Position numbers and translations under genes: made by a program. Positions 16,218-22,628 of a stretch of 64,000 nt of DNA are shown one piece after another; position 1 is the stretch's first letter; each line of letters opens with the position of its first letter. The stretch is from NCBI GenBank assembly GCA_038212095.1, contig JBBQUW010000004.1, positions 83,069 through 147,068 of the forward strand, read 5' to 3'. The notes beneath the pieces were generated by a model, which was not told the DNA's origin, ran no database searches, and saw only the letters and a list, made by a program, of their open reading frames with translations. This DNA comes from JAICYJ01 sp038212095. Its GTDB lineage: Bacteria > Actinomycetota > Thermoleophilia > Gaiellales > JAICJC01.

Positions 16218-16526
16218 ATGACCGGTAACGGCTCGCTGTTTTCATCGGTTATCGAGGATCACCTCGCCCTGAAGCGGCAGAACAGCTGCCTCGACGGCGA
16301 GATGCCGATCGACGAGTTCGTCGTCGACGATCCTTTTCAGAACCACCCGCTGTTCAAGACCGAGTACGACGCGCGGCGTGAGGACGAGGAGACGGGTGAG
16401 CATCCCGCCGTCGCGCTCGAGATGCCGGCCGACACGCTGACCATGCCGGCGGTGACCGAGACGGTGGACGGCGAGCCGCAGAGTTGGATGGAGACGGCGA
16501 CAGACCAGGATTTCCGCTGGGAGTAG
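16218..16526 (+). CDS. acidic protein of unknown function, 102 aa
   Basis: The product is strongly acidic, with runs such as DEFVVDDPF and REDEETGEH, and ends in DQDFRWE. No membrane segment, cysteine pair or known motif is visible beyond one Cys near residue 20 (QNSCLDGEMP). CCGGAGGG precedes ATG 16218 at good spacing. A GTG two codons earlier is less likely. It follows the diguanylate cyclase after 71 bases and may have its own promoter. I do not recognise the family. Confidence 0.65.
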   Translation: MTGNGSLFSSVIEDHLALKRQNSCLDGEMPIDEFVVDDPFQNHPLFKTEYDARREDEETGEHPAVALEMPADTLTMPAVTETVDGEPQSWMETATDQDFRWE

Positions 16527-16656
16527 GGTGTGGCGGCTGCAAACCGTCGCCTCGCTTTGTCGCGTCGGTCGGCCCGTGCGAAGCACTGTGCCTCCCTCGC
16601 TCCTCGCGAGGCTCGGTTTTCGCTCGCCAAGATGGCTTGGGGTAGGTAGCGCTCTC

Positions 16657-16693
16657 CGTGCCTGGCAACGGACGCACGTCGGTGCCAGACACG
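16657..16693 (-). repeat. REP-like imperfect palindrome / terminator
   Basis: The arms CGTGCCTGGCA and TGCCAGACACG pair over 11 bp with one non-Watson-Crick position, which becomes a G-U pair in minus-strand RNA. The loop is 15 bases. It begins 20 bases after the nitrilase stop on the minus strand, so it can terminate that transcript. The TGCCAGACAC core resembles extragenic palindromes found in multiple copies in other genomes; only this copy was noted here. Confidence 0.45.
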
Positions 16694-16713
16694 ATCGCCC
16701 GGCGACTGAGCGT

Positions 16714-17613
16714 CTAGTCCGGCCGGCGGACGGAGAGCTGAAACACGTCCGGCCGGTTGTAGTGGCCGGACGGGTCGAACCGCTGCCGGTCGGCCGCCAG
16801 CCGGTCGGGGTCGAGGTCGGCGTACAGGATGCCCGGCTCGTCCCACAGTGGCCCGGCCAGGTAGCTGCCATCCGGTGCAAGGATCGCCGAGCCTCCCCTG
16901 TCCATCAGATCCGGCCCGTCCGCCAGCGGCACGTCCGCGGGATGGCTGGACGCCCGCTGCAGGACGCACGACGTGACCACGTAGCAGCGGGATTCGCGAG
17001 CCACGTGGCGCATCGACTCCTGCCAGGCATCGCTGGTGTCGGCGGTGGGGGCGAGGTGGATCTCGAGCCCGTCCTGGTACAGCGCGAACCGCGCCAGCGG
17101 CATCAGGTTCTCCCAGCAGATCAGCCCGCCCACCCGGCCGAACGGCGTGGAGATGGTGTGCAGCCCGCCACCTTCGCCCAGCCCCCACACCATCCGCTCG
17201 TGGTTGGTGGGCATCAGCTTGCGGTGGTGCAGGGCCAGCGTCCCGTCCGGCGCGTGCACGAGCAGCGTGTTGTAGAGCGTGCCGCCGGCTCGCTCGTTGA
17301 CGCCGGTGGCGAGCCAGACACCGTGATCGCGGGCGATGCCGGCCAGCCGGTGGCAGGCCGCGCCGGGCACCTCGACCGACTCGCGCACCAGGCGCGCGAA
17401 CGTGGCCCGCACCTCCGGTTGTGACCCGGCCGCCAGCGCCCGCACCCATCGGTTGGACGGATAGCAGGGTACGAACGCCTCCGGAAACGACACCAGCTGC
17501 GCGCCGCCGGCGACCGCCTCGGCGGTCAGCTCGGCGACCCGGTCGATGGTCGCCTCACGGTCGAGGATCACCGGCTCCGCCTGCACGCACGCAACCCTCA
17601 CGGACGTCTGCAT
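16714..17613 (-). CDS. nitrilase (carbon-nitrogen hydrolase superfamily)
   Basis: This enzyme hydrolyses nitriles (or related C-N bonds) to acids and ammonia in the cytoplasm. The 299-residue protein shows the Glu-Lys-Cys triad as Glu45 in FPEAFVPCYP, Lys132 in HHRKLMPT and Cys166 in GGLICWENLMPL. The CWENxMPL form is the true-nitrilase signature rather than that of amidases or carbamoylases. The N-terminus VRVACVQAEPV is typical and ATG 17613 fits. The neighbours give no substrate hint. It converges with the acidic-protein gene across a palindrome. Confidence 0.9.
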   Translation of the reverse strand: MQTSVRVACVQAEPVILDREATIDRVAELTAEAVAGGAQLVSFPEAFVPCYPSNRWVRALAAGSQPEVRATFARLVRESVEVPGAACHRLAGIARDHGVWLATGVNERAGGTLYNTLLVHAPDGTLALHHRKLMPTNHERMVWGLGEGGGLHTISTPFGRVGGLICWENLMPLARFALYQDGLEIHLAPTADTSDAWQESMRHVARESRCYVVTSCVLQRASSHPADVPLADGPDLMDRGGSAILAPDGSYLAGPLWDEPGILYADLDPDRLAADRQRFDPSGHYNRPDVFQLSVRRPD

Positions 17614-17625
17614 CGCGTCAGTGAA

Positions 17626-19299
17626 TCACACTCGGCCGAGCCCGGCCCGCAGCCCGGTGAGGCGGGCGCTGACGACGGCGTCGGCCGCCGCGCGGCTGGA
17701 GGCGTGGCCGGTCACGGCGGCGATGAACTCATCGCGATCCAACGCGAGAAGCTGCGCGTCGCGCGTCACGGTGATGCCGGCCGTTCGTGGAACGTCCCGG
17801 ACGAGCGCGATCTCGCCGAAGTAGTCGCCATCGTGGAGCGTGGCGATCGTCTCTCCGTCCGCGCTCACCTCGACCTCCCCCTCGGCGATCAGGTAGAAGC
17901 GATCGCCGCTGTCCCCGGCGCGAAACACGGTCTCCCCGGCCGCGACCGCCAGCGGCGTGAACTGTCCGCTCAGCCGCTCCAGCGTCGCCTCGGGCAGCGG
18001 CCGCATGAACGGCACCTGCCGCACCAGAGCCAGCCGCGCTGGATCGACTGCGCCGCGATCGATACGGGCCAGCATCGGCCAGGCGACCGCCGTCAGCAGG
18101 GGCAGGAACACGCCCACCACGATCAGCGCCGAACGCAGGCCGACCAGATGGATCAGCAGCGGCGCCGTCACCGCTCCCAGCCCGATGGTGGCCGCGAACA
18201 CGCTCTCGAGCACGCCGAACACCCGCCCCAGCACCTCGTCCGGCACCACCCGCTGCAGCAGCGTGAGGCCGGCCACGTCCACCAGCGTGTTGCCGACGCC
18301 GACCACGATCAGCATCGCGATCGCGACCGCCGTGTTGGCCCACAGGCCGATCACGGCGATCGGCAGTCCCCAGCAGACGAGGCCGATCGCGAAGTCGGAC
18401 GCGAGCTTGCCACGGCCGACGAGAGCGAATGCGACCAGGCTGCCGGCCACGCCGCCCACCCCGACCGAAGCGTTGAGCGTGCCGACGCCGGCGTTGCCCA
18501 GCGACAACAGGTTGAGCGCCATCACCACGATCAGCACCGAGATCGCGCCGGACACGATCGTCTGGGCGCCGAACAAGCCGATGATCAGCCGCAGGCGACG
18601 ATCCGAGCCGACCAGCCGGAAACCGGCCAGCGCCTCGTTGGCAAGGCCGGCCGGGCGCTCCCCGCCATCGTCGCCATCCGCCTGCGGGTTGTCGTCAGGG
18701 GCACGGATGGCGGCCACCAGCAGCAGCGACCAGACGAAGGTGACGGCATCGAGAGCGAACACCGTGGCCGTCCCGGCTGCGACCAGCAGCAGTCCGCCGA
18801 TCGCTGGGCCGGCGAACGTCCCCACGCTGTCGATCGTGCTCGTGACGACGTTCGCCGCGGTCATCTCGCCCGGCGTGCTGGTCAGCGACGGGATCAACGC
18901 GGTCTGAGCGGGAGGGAAAGCGGTGGAGACGATCGCGGTCAGCACAGCCAGCAGGTAGACGACGACCGCGGGGCCGCCCATCGCGGCTGCCAGCGCCGCG
19001 CCACCGACGGTGAGGGCGCGCAGTCCGTCGGCGGACATCATCACGCGGCGGCGTGGATAGCGGTCCGCCAGCACGGCGATCAACGGGGCGGACGCAGCGG
19101 CCAGCAGCCACCGCACCATCGAGACGAGCCCGACCGCGGCCGCTCCGCCCTGGTGGTAGGCGTAGACGGCCAGAGCGACGGCGAACGCCCAGTCGCCGAC
19201 CACCGAACCGGCCAGCGCCAGCTCAAGCCTGCGCAGCGCCGGGTTGGCGAACGCCTCACGAAATGCGCGCGTCGATTCGGACACTCGGGATCCCAGCAT
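17626..19299 (-). CDS. MFS transporter fused to a C-terminal cyclic-nucleotide-binding domain
   Basis: The 557-residue membrane protein has an MFS_3-type fold in residues about 15-410. It has LALAGSVVGDWAFAVALAVYAY, the motif A loop DRYPRRRVM, and about 11-12 hydrophobic segments. The rest is a cytoplasmic CNB domain: FTPLAVAAGETVFRAGD, FYLIAEGEVEV and the GDYFGEIALVRDVPRTAGI phosphate-binding cassette, with the Glu and Arg that contact cyclic nucleotides both present. This suggests transport gated by cAMP or a similar ligand, which is inference. It lies 12 bases downstream of the nitrilase start in the same direction of transcription, upstream in the operon. Confidence 0.88.
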   Translation of the reverse strand: MLGSRVSESTRAFREAFANPALRRLELALAGSVVGDWAFAVALAVYAYHQGGAAAVGLVSMVRWLLAAASAPLIAVLADRYPRRRVMMSADGLRALTVGGAALAAAMGGPAVVVYLLAVLTAIVSTAFPPAQTALIPSLTSTPGEMTAANVVTSTIDSVGTFAGPAIGGLLLVAAGTATVFALDAVTFVWSLLLVAAIRAPDDNPQADGDDGGERPAGLANEALAGFRLVGSDRRLRLIIGLFGAQTIVSGAISVLIVVMALNLLSLGNAGVGTLNASVGVGGVAGSLVAFALVGRGKLASDFAIGLVCWGLPIAVIGLWANTAVAIAMLIVVGVGNTLVDVAGLTLLQRVVPDEVLGRVFGVLESVFAATIGLGAVTAPLLIHLVGLRSALIVVGVFLPLLTAVAWPMLARIDRGAVDPARLALVRQVPFMRPLPEATLERLSGQFTPLAVAAGETVFRAGDSGDRFYLIAEGEVEVSADGETIATLHDGDYFGEIALVRDVPRTAGITVTRDAQLLALDRDEFIAAVTGHASSRAAADAVVSARLTGLRAGLGRV

Positions 19300-19408
19300 C
19301 GGCGCAGGATTTCACACCGCTTGCATTTTCGAGCGGGAGTGGGAAGATTTCTCTGCCCGCCGGCGTCATGGTGTTTGATAATCGGCGGAACCCGACTGGA
19401 GGAAGACG

Positions 19409-19621
19409 ATGGAGTCCCAGGATCTCGAGCGGCACAAGCAGCACAGCGACGAAGAGCCGGATGTCGAGGCGCATCGCCACAAGGCCCGCCATACCCGGCT
19501 GACCGAGGACGGCGACGATTCCAGCGAGCCCGACGTCGAGGCGCACCGGTTCGTCCAGCGTCACCAGAGCCACGACGATCTCGGTGGCCCCGAGGCCAAC
19601 CGCCTTGGTGGCCGCGGCTGA
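19409..19621 (+). CDS. small hydrophilic protein with EPDVEAHR repeats, 70 aa
   Basis: The protein is almost wholly charged and lacks hydrophobic stretches, Cys and signals. It has two near-identical blocks, EEPDVEAHRHKARH at about residues 15-28 and SEPDVEAHRFVQRH at about 39-52, plus further His pairs. The DNA of the two blocks is diverged at third positions, so the repeat is maintained at protein level. GGAGGAAGACG gives an excellent ribosome-binding site. Function is unknown. The His-rich, disordered character could suit metal or nucleic-acid binding, or a precursor peptide; neither is shown. A strong hairpin follows. Confidence 0.75.
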   Translation: MESQDLERHKQHSDEEPDVEAHRHKARHTRLTEDGDDSSEPDVEAHRFVQRHQSHDDLGGPEANRLGGRG

Positions 19622-19650
19622 TCCAGCCGGGTAGCTGTTCCGCCAGAACG

Positions 19651-19679
19651 CGAGGGGCGCCGGTCACCGGCGCCCCTCG
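19651..19679. terminator. bidirectional terminator hairpin
   Basis: A perfect 14-bp inverted repeat around one central base (CGAGGGGCGCCGGT / ACCGGCGCCCCTCG) lies 30 bases after the small-protein stop and 21 bases before the stop of the convergent GAF gene. The placement and strength support a shared terminator without a U tract. Confidence 0.8.
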
Positions 19680-19699
19680 GTCGTTCCGGCGGCCGATCG

Positions 19700-20359
19700 T
19701 CAATCGTCCCGGTCGGCCGCCAGCGCGAGCACATCGCCCAGCGCGTCCAGCAGGCGCTGAGCGGCGGCGGCCGGTTCTCCCTCGAGCTCGTCCAGCCGCT
19801 CGGCGATCCGCGCCACGGACGCGAGGCGGGGATCGGAGCCGTCCAGCGCCGCCCGCGCCCGCCGCGACCTGGCCATCAGGTCGAGCGCGATCGCGGCCTG
19901 GTTCGCGAACAGGCCCAGCAGATCCATCTCGGCCAGCGTGAAGCCCGCCCTGGCCGGCCGGTCGAGCACCTCGAGCACGCCCAGCGACCGCTCCTCGTGC
20001 AGCAGTGGAACGGCCATGATCCCCTTCGGCACGTATCCCGTGTCGGCAGCGACGTCGGCGGCAAAGCGGGGATCGCTTGTCACGTCCTCGATCACCAGCG
20101 GCTGCCGTGTCACCAGCACCCAACCGGCGATGCCGGTGCTGGACGGGAACCGTCGGCCCAGCAGCGCGTCGCCGCCCGAGCCGGCGACGGCCTCGAACAC
20201 CAGCTCGTCCGTCCCCTCGTCGTACAGGAAGATCGACGCAGCTTTGGCGCCGAAGATCGCCCGTGCCGTCTCGGCAACCGAGCTCAGCAGCTGCCGGTGG
20301 GCCGGCTCCGAGGCCAGCACGCCGGCCGAGACCGCTGCCGCCAGCTGATCGTCGCTCAT
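19700..20359 (-). CDS. GAF-domain protein
   Basis: The 219-residue soluble protein has a GAF domain at about residues 20-165. It contains ARAIFGAKAASIFLYDEGTDELVF, SSTGIAGWVLVTRQPLVIEDV and GIMAVPLLHEERSLGVLEVLDR, followed by a helical tail. No output domain is attached, so it may sense a ligand and act on a partner. GGAGGAGG lies just before ATG 20359, which overlaps the subtilase stop by 4 bases (ATGA). It is the last gene of the operon that runs from the sigma factor through the protease. Confidence 0.85.
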   Translation of the reverse strand: MSDDQLAAAVSAGVLASEPAHRQLLSSVAETARAIFGAKAASIFLYDEGTDELVFEAVAGSGGDALLGRRFPSSTGIAGWVLVTRQPLVIEDVTSDPRFAADVAADTGYVPKGIMAVPLLHEERSLGVLEVLDRPARAGFTLAEMDLLGLFANQAAIALDLMARSRRARAALDGSDPRLASVARIAERLDELEGEPAAAAQRLLDALGDVLALAADRDD

Positions 20360-21183
20360 CGCTCCTCCTCCTGGACGTTGGACGCAACCGCGTGCAGCAC
20401 GCTCTTCAGCTGGAACGGGGTCAGCTGCGGGTGCTTGCTGAGGATACGCGCGCAGATGCCGGTCATGTGCGGCGTGGCGAAGCTGTTGCCGCTGCAGCGA
20501 AGAGTGCCGCCGCCCAGCCAGGGTACGTCCACCTCCAGCCCGGGCGCGAAGAACTCGACCGGCGGGGTGGGGTTGTAGTAGAAGATCTCGGGGCCGCTGC
20601 GGTCGTGGCTGCCCACCGAGAGCACCGACGAGAACCGCCACGGGAAGCTCTCGACCGGCATGTTATGGGCCGAGGCGACGATCATCGTGCCGCCGAAGTA
20701 GGCCTCGTCGGCCAGCTCGTGGAGGAACTCCGAGAACTTGCGCTTGGTGGTGCTGAGGCTCATGTTGATGACCTCGAAGCCCTGCTCCACCGCCCACTCC
20801 AGCCCGGCCATCAGCACGGGGCCGCTGCCGGTGTAGCCGGCGCCCAGCACGCGCACGCTGACGATCTCGCACTCGGGGGCCAGCGATCGCACGATGCCGG
20901 CACAGGCGGTGCCGTGCCCGCACAGGTCGCCCTGGTCGTCCTCCAGCACCTCGTCCTGCTCGGGGTCACCGATCGCGACCGAGCGCTGCACCGCACCCAC
21001 CAGCGGGTGGTCGAGCTGGACGCCGCTGTCGACGATCGCCACCCGCACGCCGCGGCCCGTTGCGCCGCCCCATGCCCACTCGCGCGTGATCCGCGACGGC
21101 CAAGCAGGCTGCGACACCACGCCGGCCTGATCGGCGGGGAGACTCCAGGCGGGCAGCTCGTCTCGCTCGTCGGCCTCGCTCAC
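20356..21183 (-). CDS. intracellular subtilisin-like serine protease (S8 family)
   Basis: The 275-residue protein has the full S8 catalytic set: Asp52 in AIVDSGVQLDHP, His90 in CGHGTACAGI, Asn174 in the oxyanion region ASAHN, and Ser234 in SGNSFATPH. There is no signal peptide or long prodomain, so it probably acts in the cytoplasm, unlike secreted subtilisins. GTG 21183 overlaps the preceding stop (GTGA), and its own stop overlaps the GAF gene. The context (ECF sigma, 83-aa protein, protease, GAF) suggests a regulatory protease rather than a nutritional one. It could also be a RiPP-type leader protease, but no RiPP enzyme is near. Confidence 0.9.
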   Translation of the reverse strand: MSEADERDELPAWSLPADQAGVVSQPAWPSRITREWAWGGATGRGVRVAIVDSGVQLDHPLVGAVQRSVAIGDPEQDEVLEDDQGDLCGHGTACAGIVRSLAPECEIVSVRVLGAGYTGSGPVLMAGLEWAVEQGFEVINMSLSTTKRKFSEFLHELADEAYFGGTMIVASAHNMPVESFPWRFSSVLSVGSHDRSGPEIFYYNPTPPVEFFAPGLEVDVPWLGGGTLRCSGNSFATPHMTGICARILSKHPQLTPFQLKSVLHAVASNVQEEER

Positions 21184-21431
21184 AGGCGATCGCGGAGCAC
21201 GGCGACGAGCGTCGGGTCAGGCTGCAGACCGGCGCGCTGCAGCGCGCCCTCGAGGTCGGCCAGCACCTCCCGCCGGAGCTCTGCGTCCATACCCGCGAGT
21301 GCTGCGATCTGCTCGATCGCACGCCGAGTGGCGGGCAGCCCTGCGGCCGCCTGTATCCACGCCTCCGGCGCTGGGCGTAGCACCCGCAGCAGCTCTCCGA
21401 TGTGCTCTTCGTCGTACATCTCATCCATCAT
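21180..21431 (-). CDS. small helical protein of unknown function between sigma factor and protease, 83 aa
   Basis: The product is predicted all-helical and acidic. It begins with DEMYDEEHIGELLRVL and contains LRPAPEAWIQAAAGLPATRR, then a helical LEGALQRAG segment. No membrane helix, zinc motif or HxxxCxxC anti-sigma signature is present. It is coupled on both sides by 4-base overlaps (ATGA with the sigma stop, GTGA with the protease). Position suggests an anti-sigma factor, adaptor or protease substrate; that is inference from context only. Confidence 0.7.
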   Translation of the reverse strand: MMDEMYDEEHIGELLRVLRPAPEAWIQAAAGLPATRRAIEQIAALAGMDAELRREVLADLEGALQRAGLQPDPTLVAVLRDRL

Positions 21432-21982
21432 GACGGGCGGGAGGGCGGTTCTCTTCCCTCGAGTTGGGCACGGAGCTTTCCCAGGCAGCGGGAGATGCGG
21501 CTGGCGATCGTTCCGGCCGGTAGCGACAGCGCAGCGCCGATCACCGCGTAGCTCTCATCGCGGCAGAAGAAACGGTCGAGGATCTCGCGGCAGGCGTCCG
21601 GCATCGCCTCCAACGCCTCGCGCACCGAGAGCGCCTCGTCCAGCCGCTCCAGCGTCTCGTCCCGCTCGCGGTCGGCGACGTCTGGATCGGGCAGCTCACG
21701 ACCGCCGCTCCGGATCCTGTCGATGCAGGTGCGACGCGTCAGCTGGGCGATCCAGGGCCGTAGCGCGTCGTCGCTGCGCAGGTCGCCGAGCCGCTCGTAG
21801 GTGCGGGCGAACACATCCTGGAAGACGTCCTCGGCGTCCTCGCGGGACATCCGGAAACCCTGCTGCGCGATCGCCAGCACGTAGCGCGAGAAACGGCGCA
21901 CCAGCTCCTCCCACGCTTCGTCATCGCCAACCCGGCAGCGTGCCACCAGGCCGGCGTCCGTGGTCGAAGAAAGCGCGGACAT
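21428..21982 (-). CDS. ECF RNA polymerase sigma factor
   Basis: The 184-residue protein has sigma-2 (LVRRFSRYVLAIAQQ, DAEDVFQDVFARTYERLG, ALRPWIAQLTRRTCIDRIR) and sigma-4 (ALEAMPDACREILDRFF, SYAVIGAALSLPAGTIASRISRCLGKLR). It has no C-terminal extension. No classical zinc anti-sigma gene follows. Instead a small acidic protein, a subtilase and a GAF protein are co-transcribed with 4-base overlaps. ATG 21982 is 18 bases after the stop of the cyclodeaminase-like gene, so the operon may begin further upstream. Confidence 0.9.
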   Translation of the reverse strand: MSALSSTTDAGLVARCRVGDDEAWEELVRRFSRYVLAIAQQGFRMSREDAEDVFQDVFARTYERLGDLRSDDALRPWIAQLTRRTCIDRIRSGGRELPDPDVADRERDETLERLDEALSVREALEAMPDACREILDRFFCRDESYAVIGAALSLPAGTIASRISRCLGKLRAQLEGREPPSRPS

Positions 21983-22000
21983 AGTGACATGTAACCCGAA

Positions 22001-22537
22001 CTACCGCTCGTTGGCAAGCATCGCGGCCGCCTGGTGCGCGCGCTGAGCCTGCTGCTCGGCCTCTCTCACCCGCCCGTCATCGGCCCGGATCACCAGGTTG
22101 ATGCGCACCAGGTGGGCGCCGGCACGGGCCGCGGCCTCGGCCATGATCGCCGCCACCGTGACGTCTGCGTGGTGAGCCTGATCGCAGTGATGCGCCGCGT
22201 CCGCCGCCAGCTCGGCCACGTCGGCCGCCGTCCGCGAGAGCTCGAGCGCCGCATCGGCCGCCGGCGGCAGCGCGTGAGCGATCCGGTCGGCATCGTGCGA
22301 ATCGAGTGCCGCCATGGCCGTCTCGTACGTCGACTCGATCGCCTGCGCGATGGCCTCCAGGCGGGCTGTCAGCGCCGCCGCCTGCGCGATCGCGCCACCC
22401 GCCTGGGGCCAGACGTCGCGCGAGCGGCGCGCCGCCTTGGTCACCAGCGCCGCCGCCAGTCGTGCGGTGGCCGCGGCCGCCGACCCGGCAGCCGGAGTTC
22501 GCTGATCGGATGCCATTCGGGTCAGCAGCTGCTGCAT
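22001..22537 (-). CDS. cyclodeaminase/cyclohydrolase (FTCD_C) family protein
   Basis: The 178-residue, Ala-rich helical protein resembles the FTCD C-terminal/FchA family. It has an N-terminal TPAAGSAAAATARLAAALV block in place of the usual PGGGSAAAL. The C-terminal block DVTVAAIMAEAAARAGAHLVRINL matches the SDxGVAAxLAEAAxRGAxxNVRIN pattern. Family members act on formimino- or methenyl-tetrahydrofolate. The degraded glycine loop makes activity uncertain. ATG 22537 is used and 22516 is possible. It is first in line before the ECF sigma operon (18-base gap) and divergent from ppk1. Confidence 0.72.
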   Translation of the reverse strand: MQQLLTRMASDQRTPAAGSAAAATARLAAALVTKAARRSRDVWPQAGGAIAQAAALTARLEAIAQAIESTYETAMAALDSHDADRIAHALPPAADAALELSRTAADVAELAADAAHHCDQAHHADVTVAAIMAEAAARAGAHLVRINLVIRADDGRVREAEQQAQRAHQAAAMLANER

Positions 22538-22628
22538 CAGGCGGCCATTCTACGGCCTGTGCCACGTCGTCTACCGGCGCGGCGACGATGTGAGCGGAGC
22601 GGGGTGCTGCCGGGAGTAGCATGAGTCG

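Noticed and set aside
17704..19941. 745-aa plus-strand frame opposite the MFS-CNB gene
   Set aside because: Antisense to an unambiguous membrane protein. Sequence is Asp/His/Arg/Gln-rich shadow.
20077..21984. 635-aa plus-strand frame over the sigma-subtilase-GAF operon
   Set aside because: Antisense of four coupled genes that have clear domain signatures. No motif in the frame.
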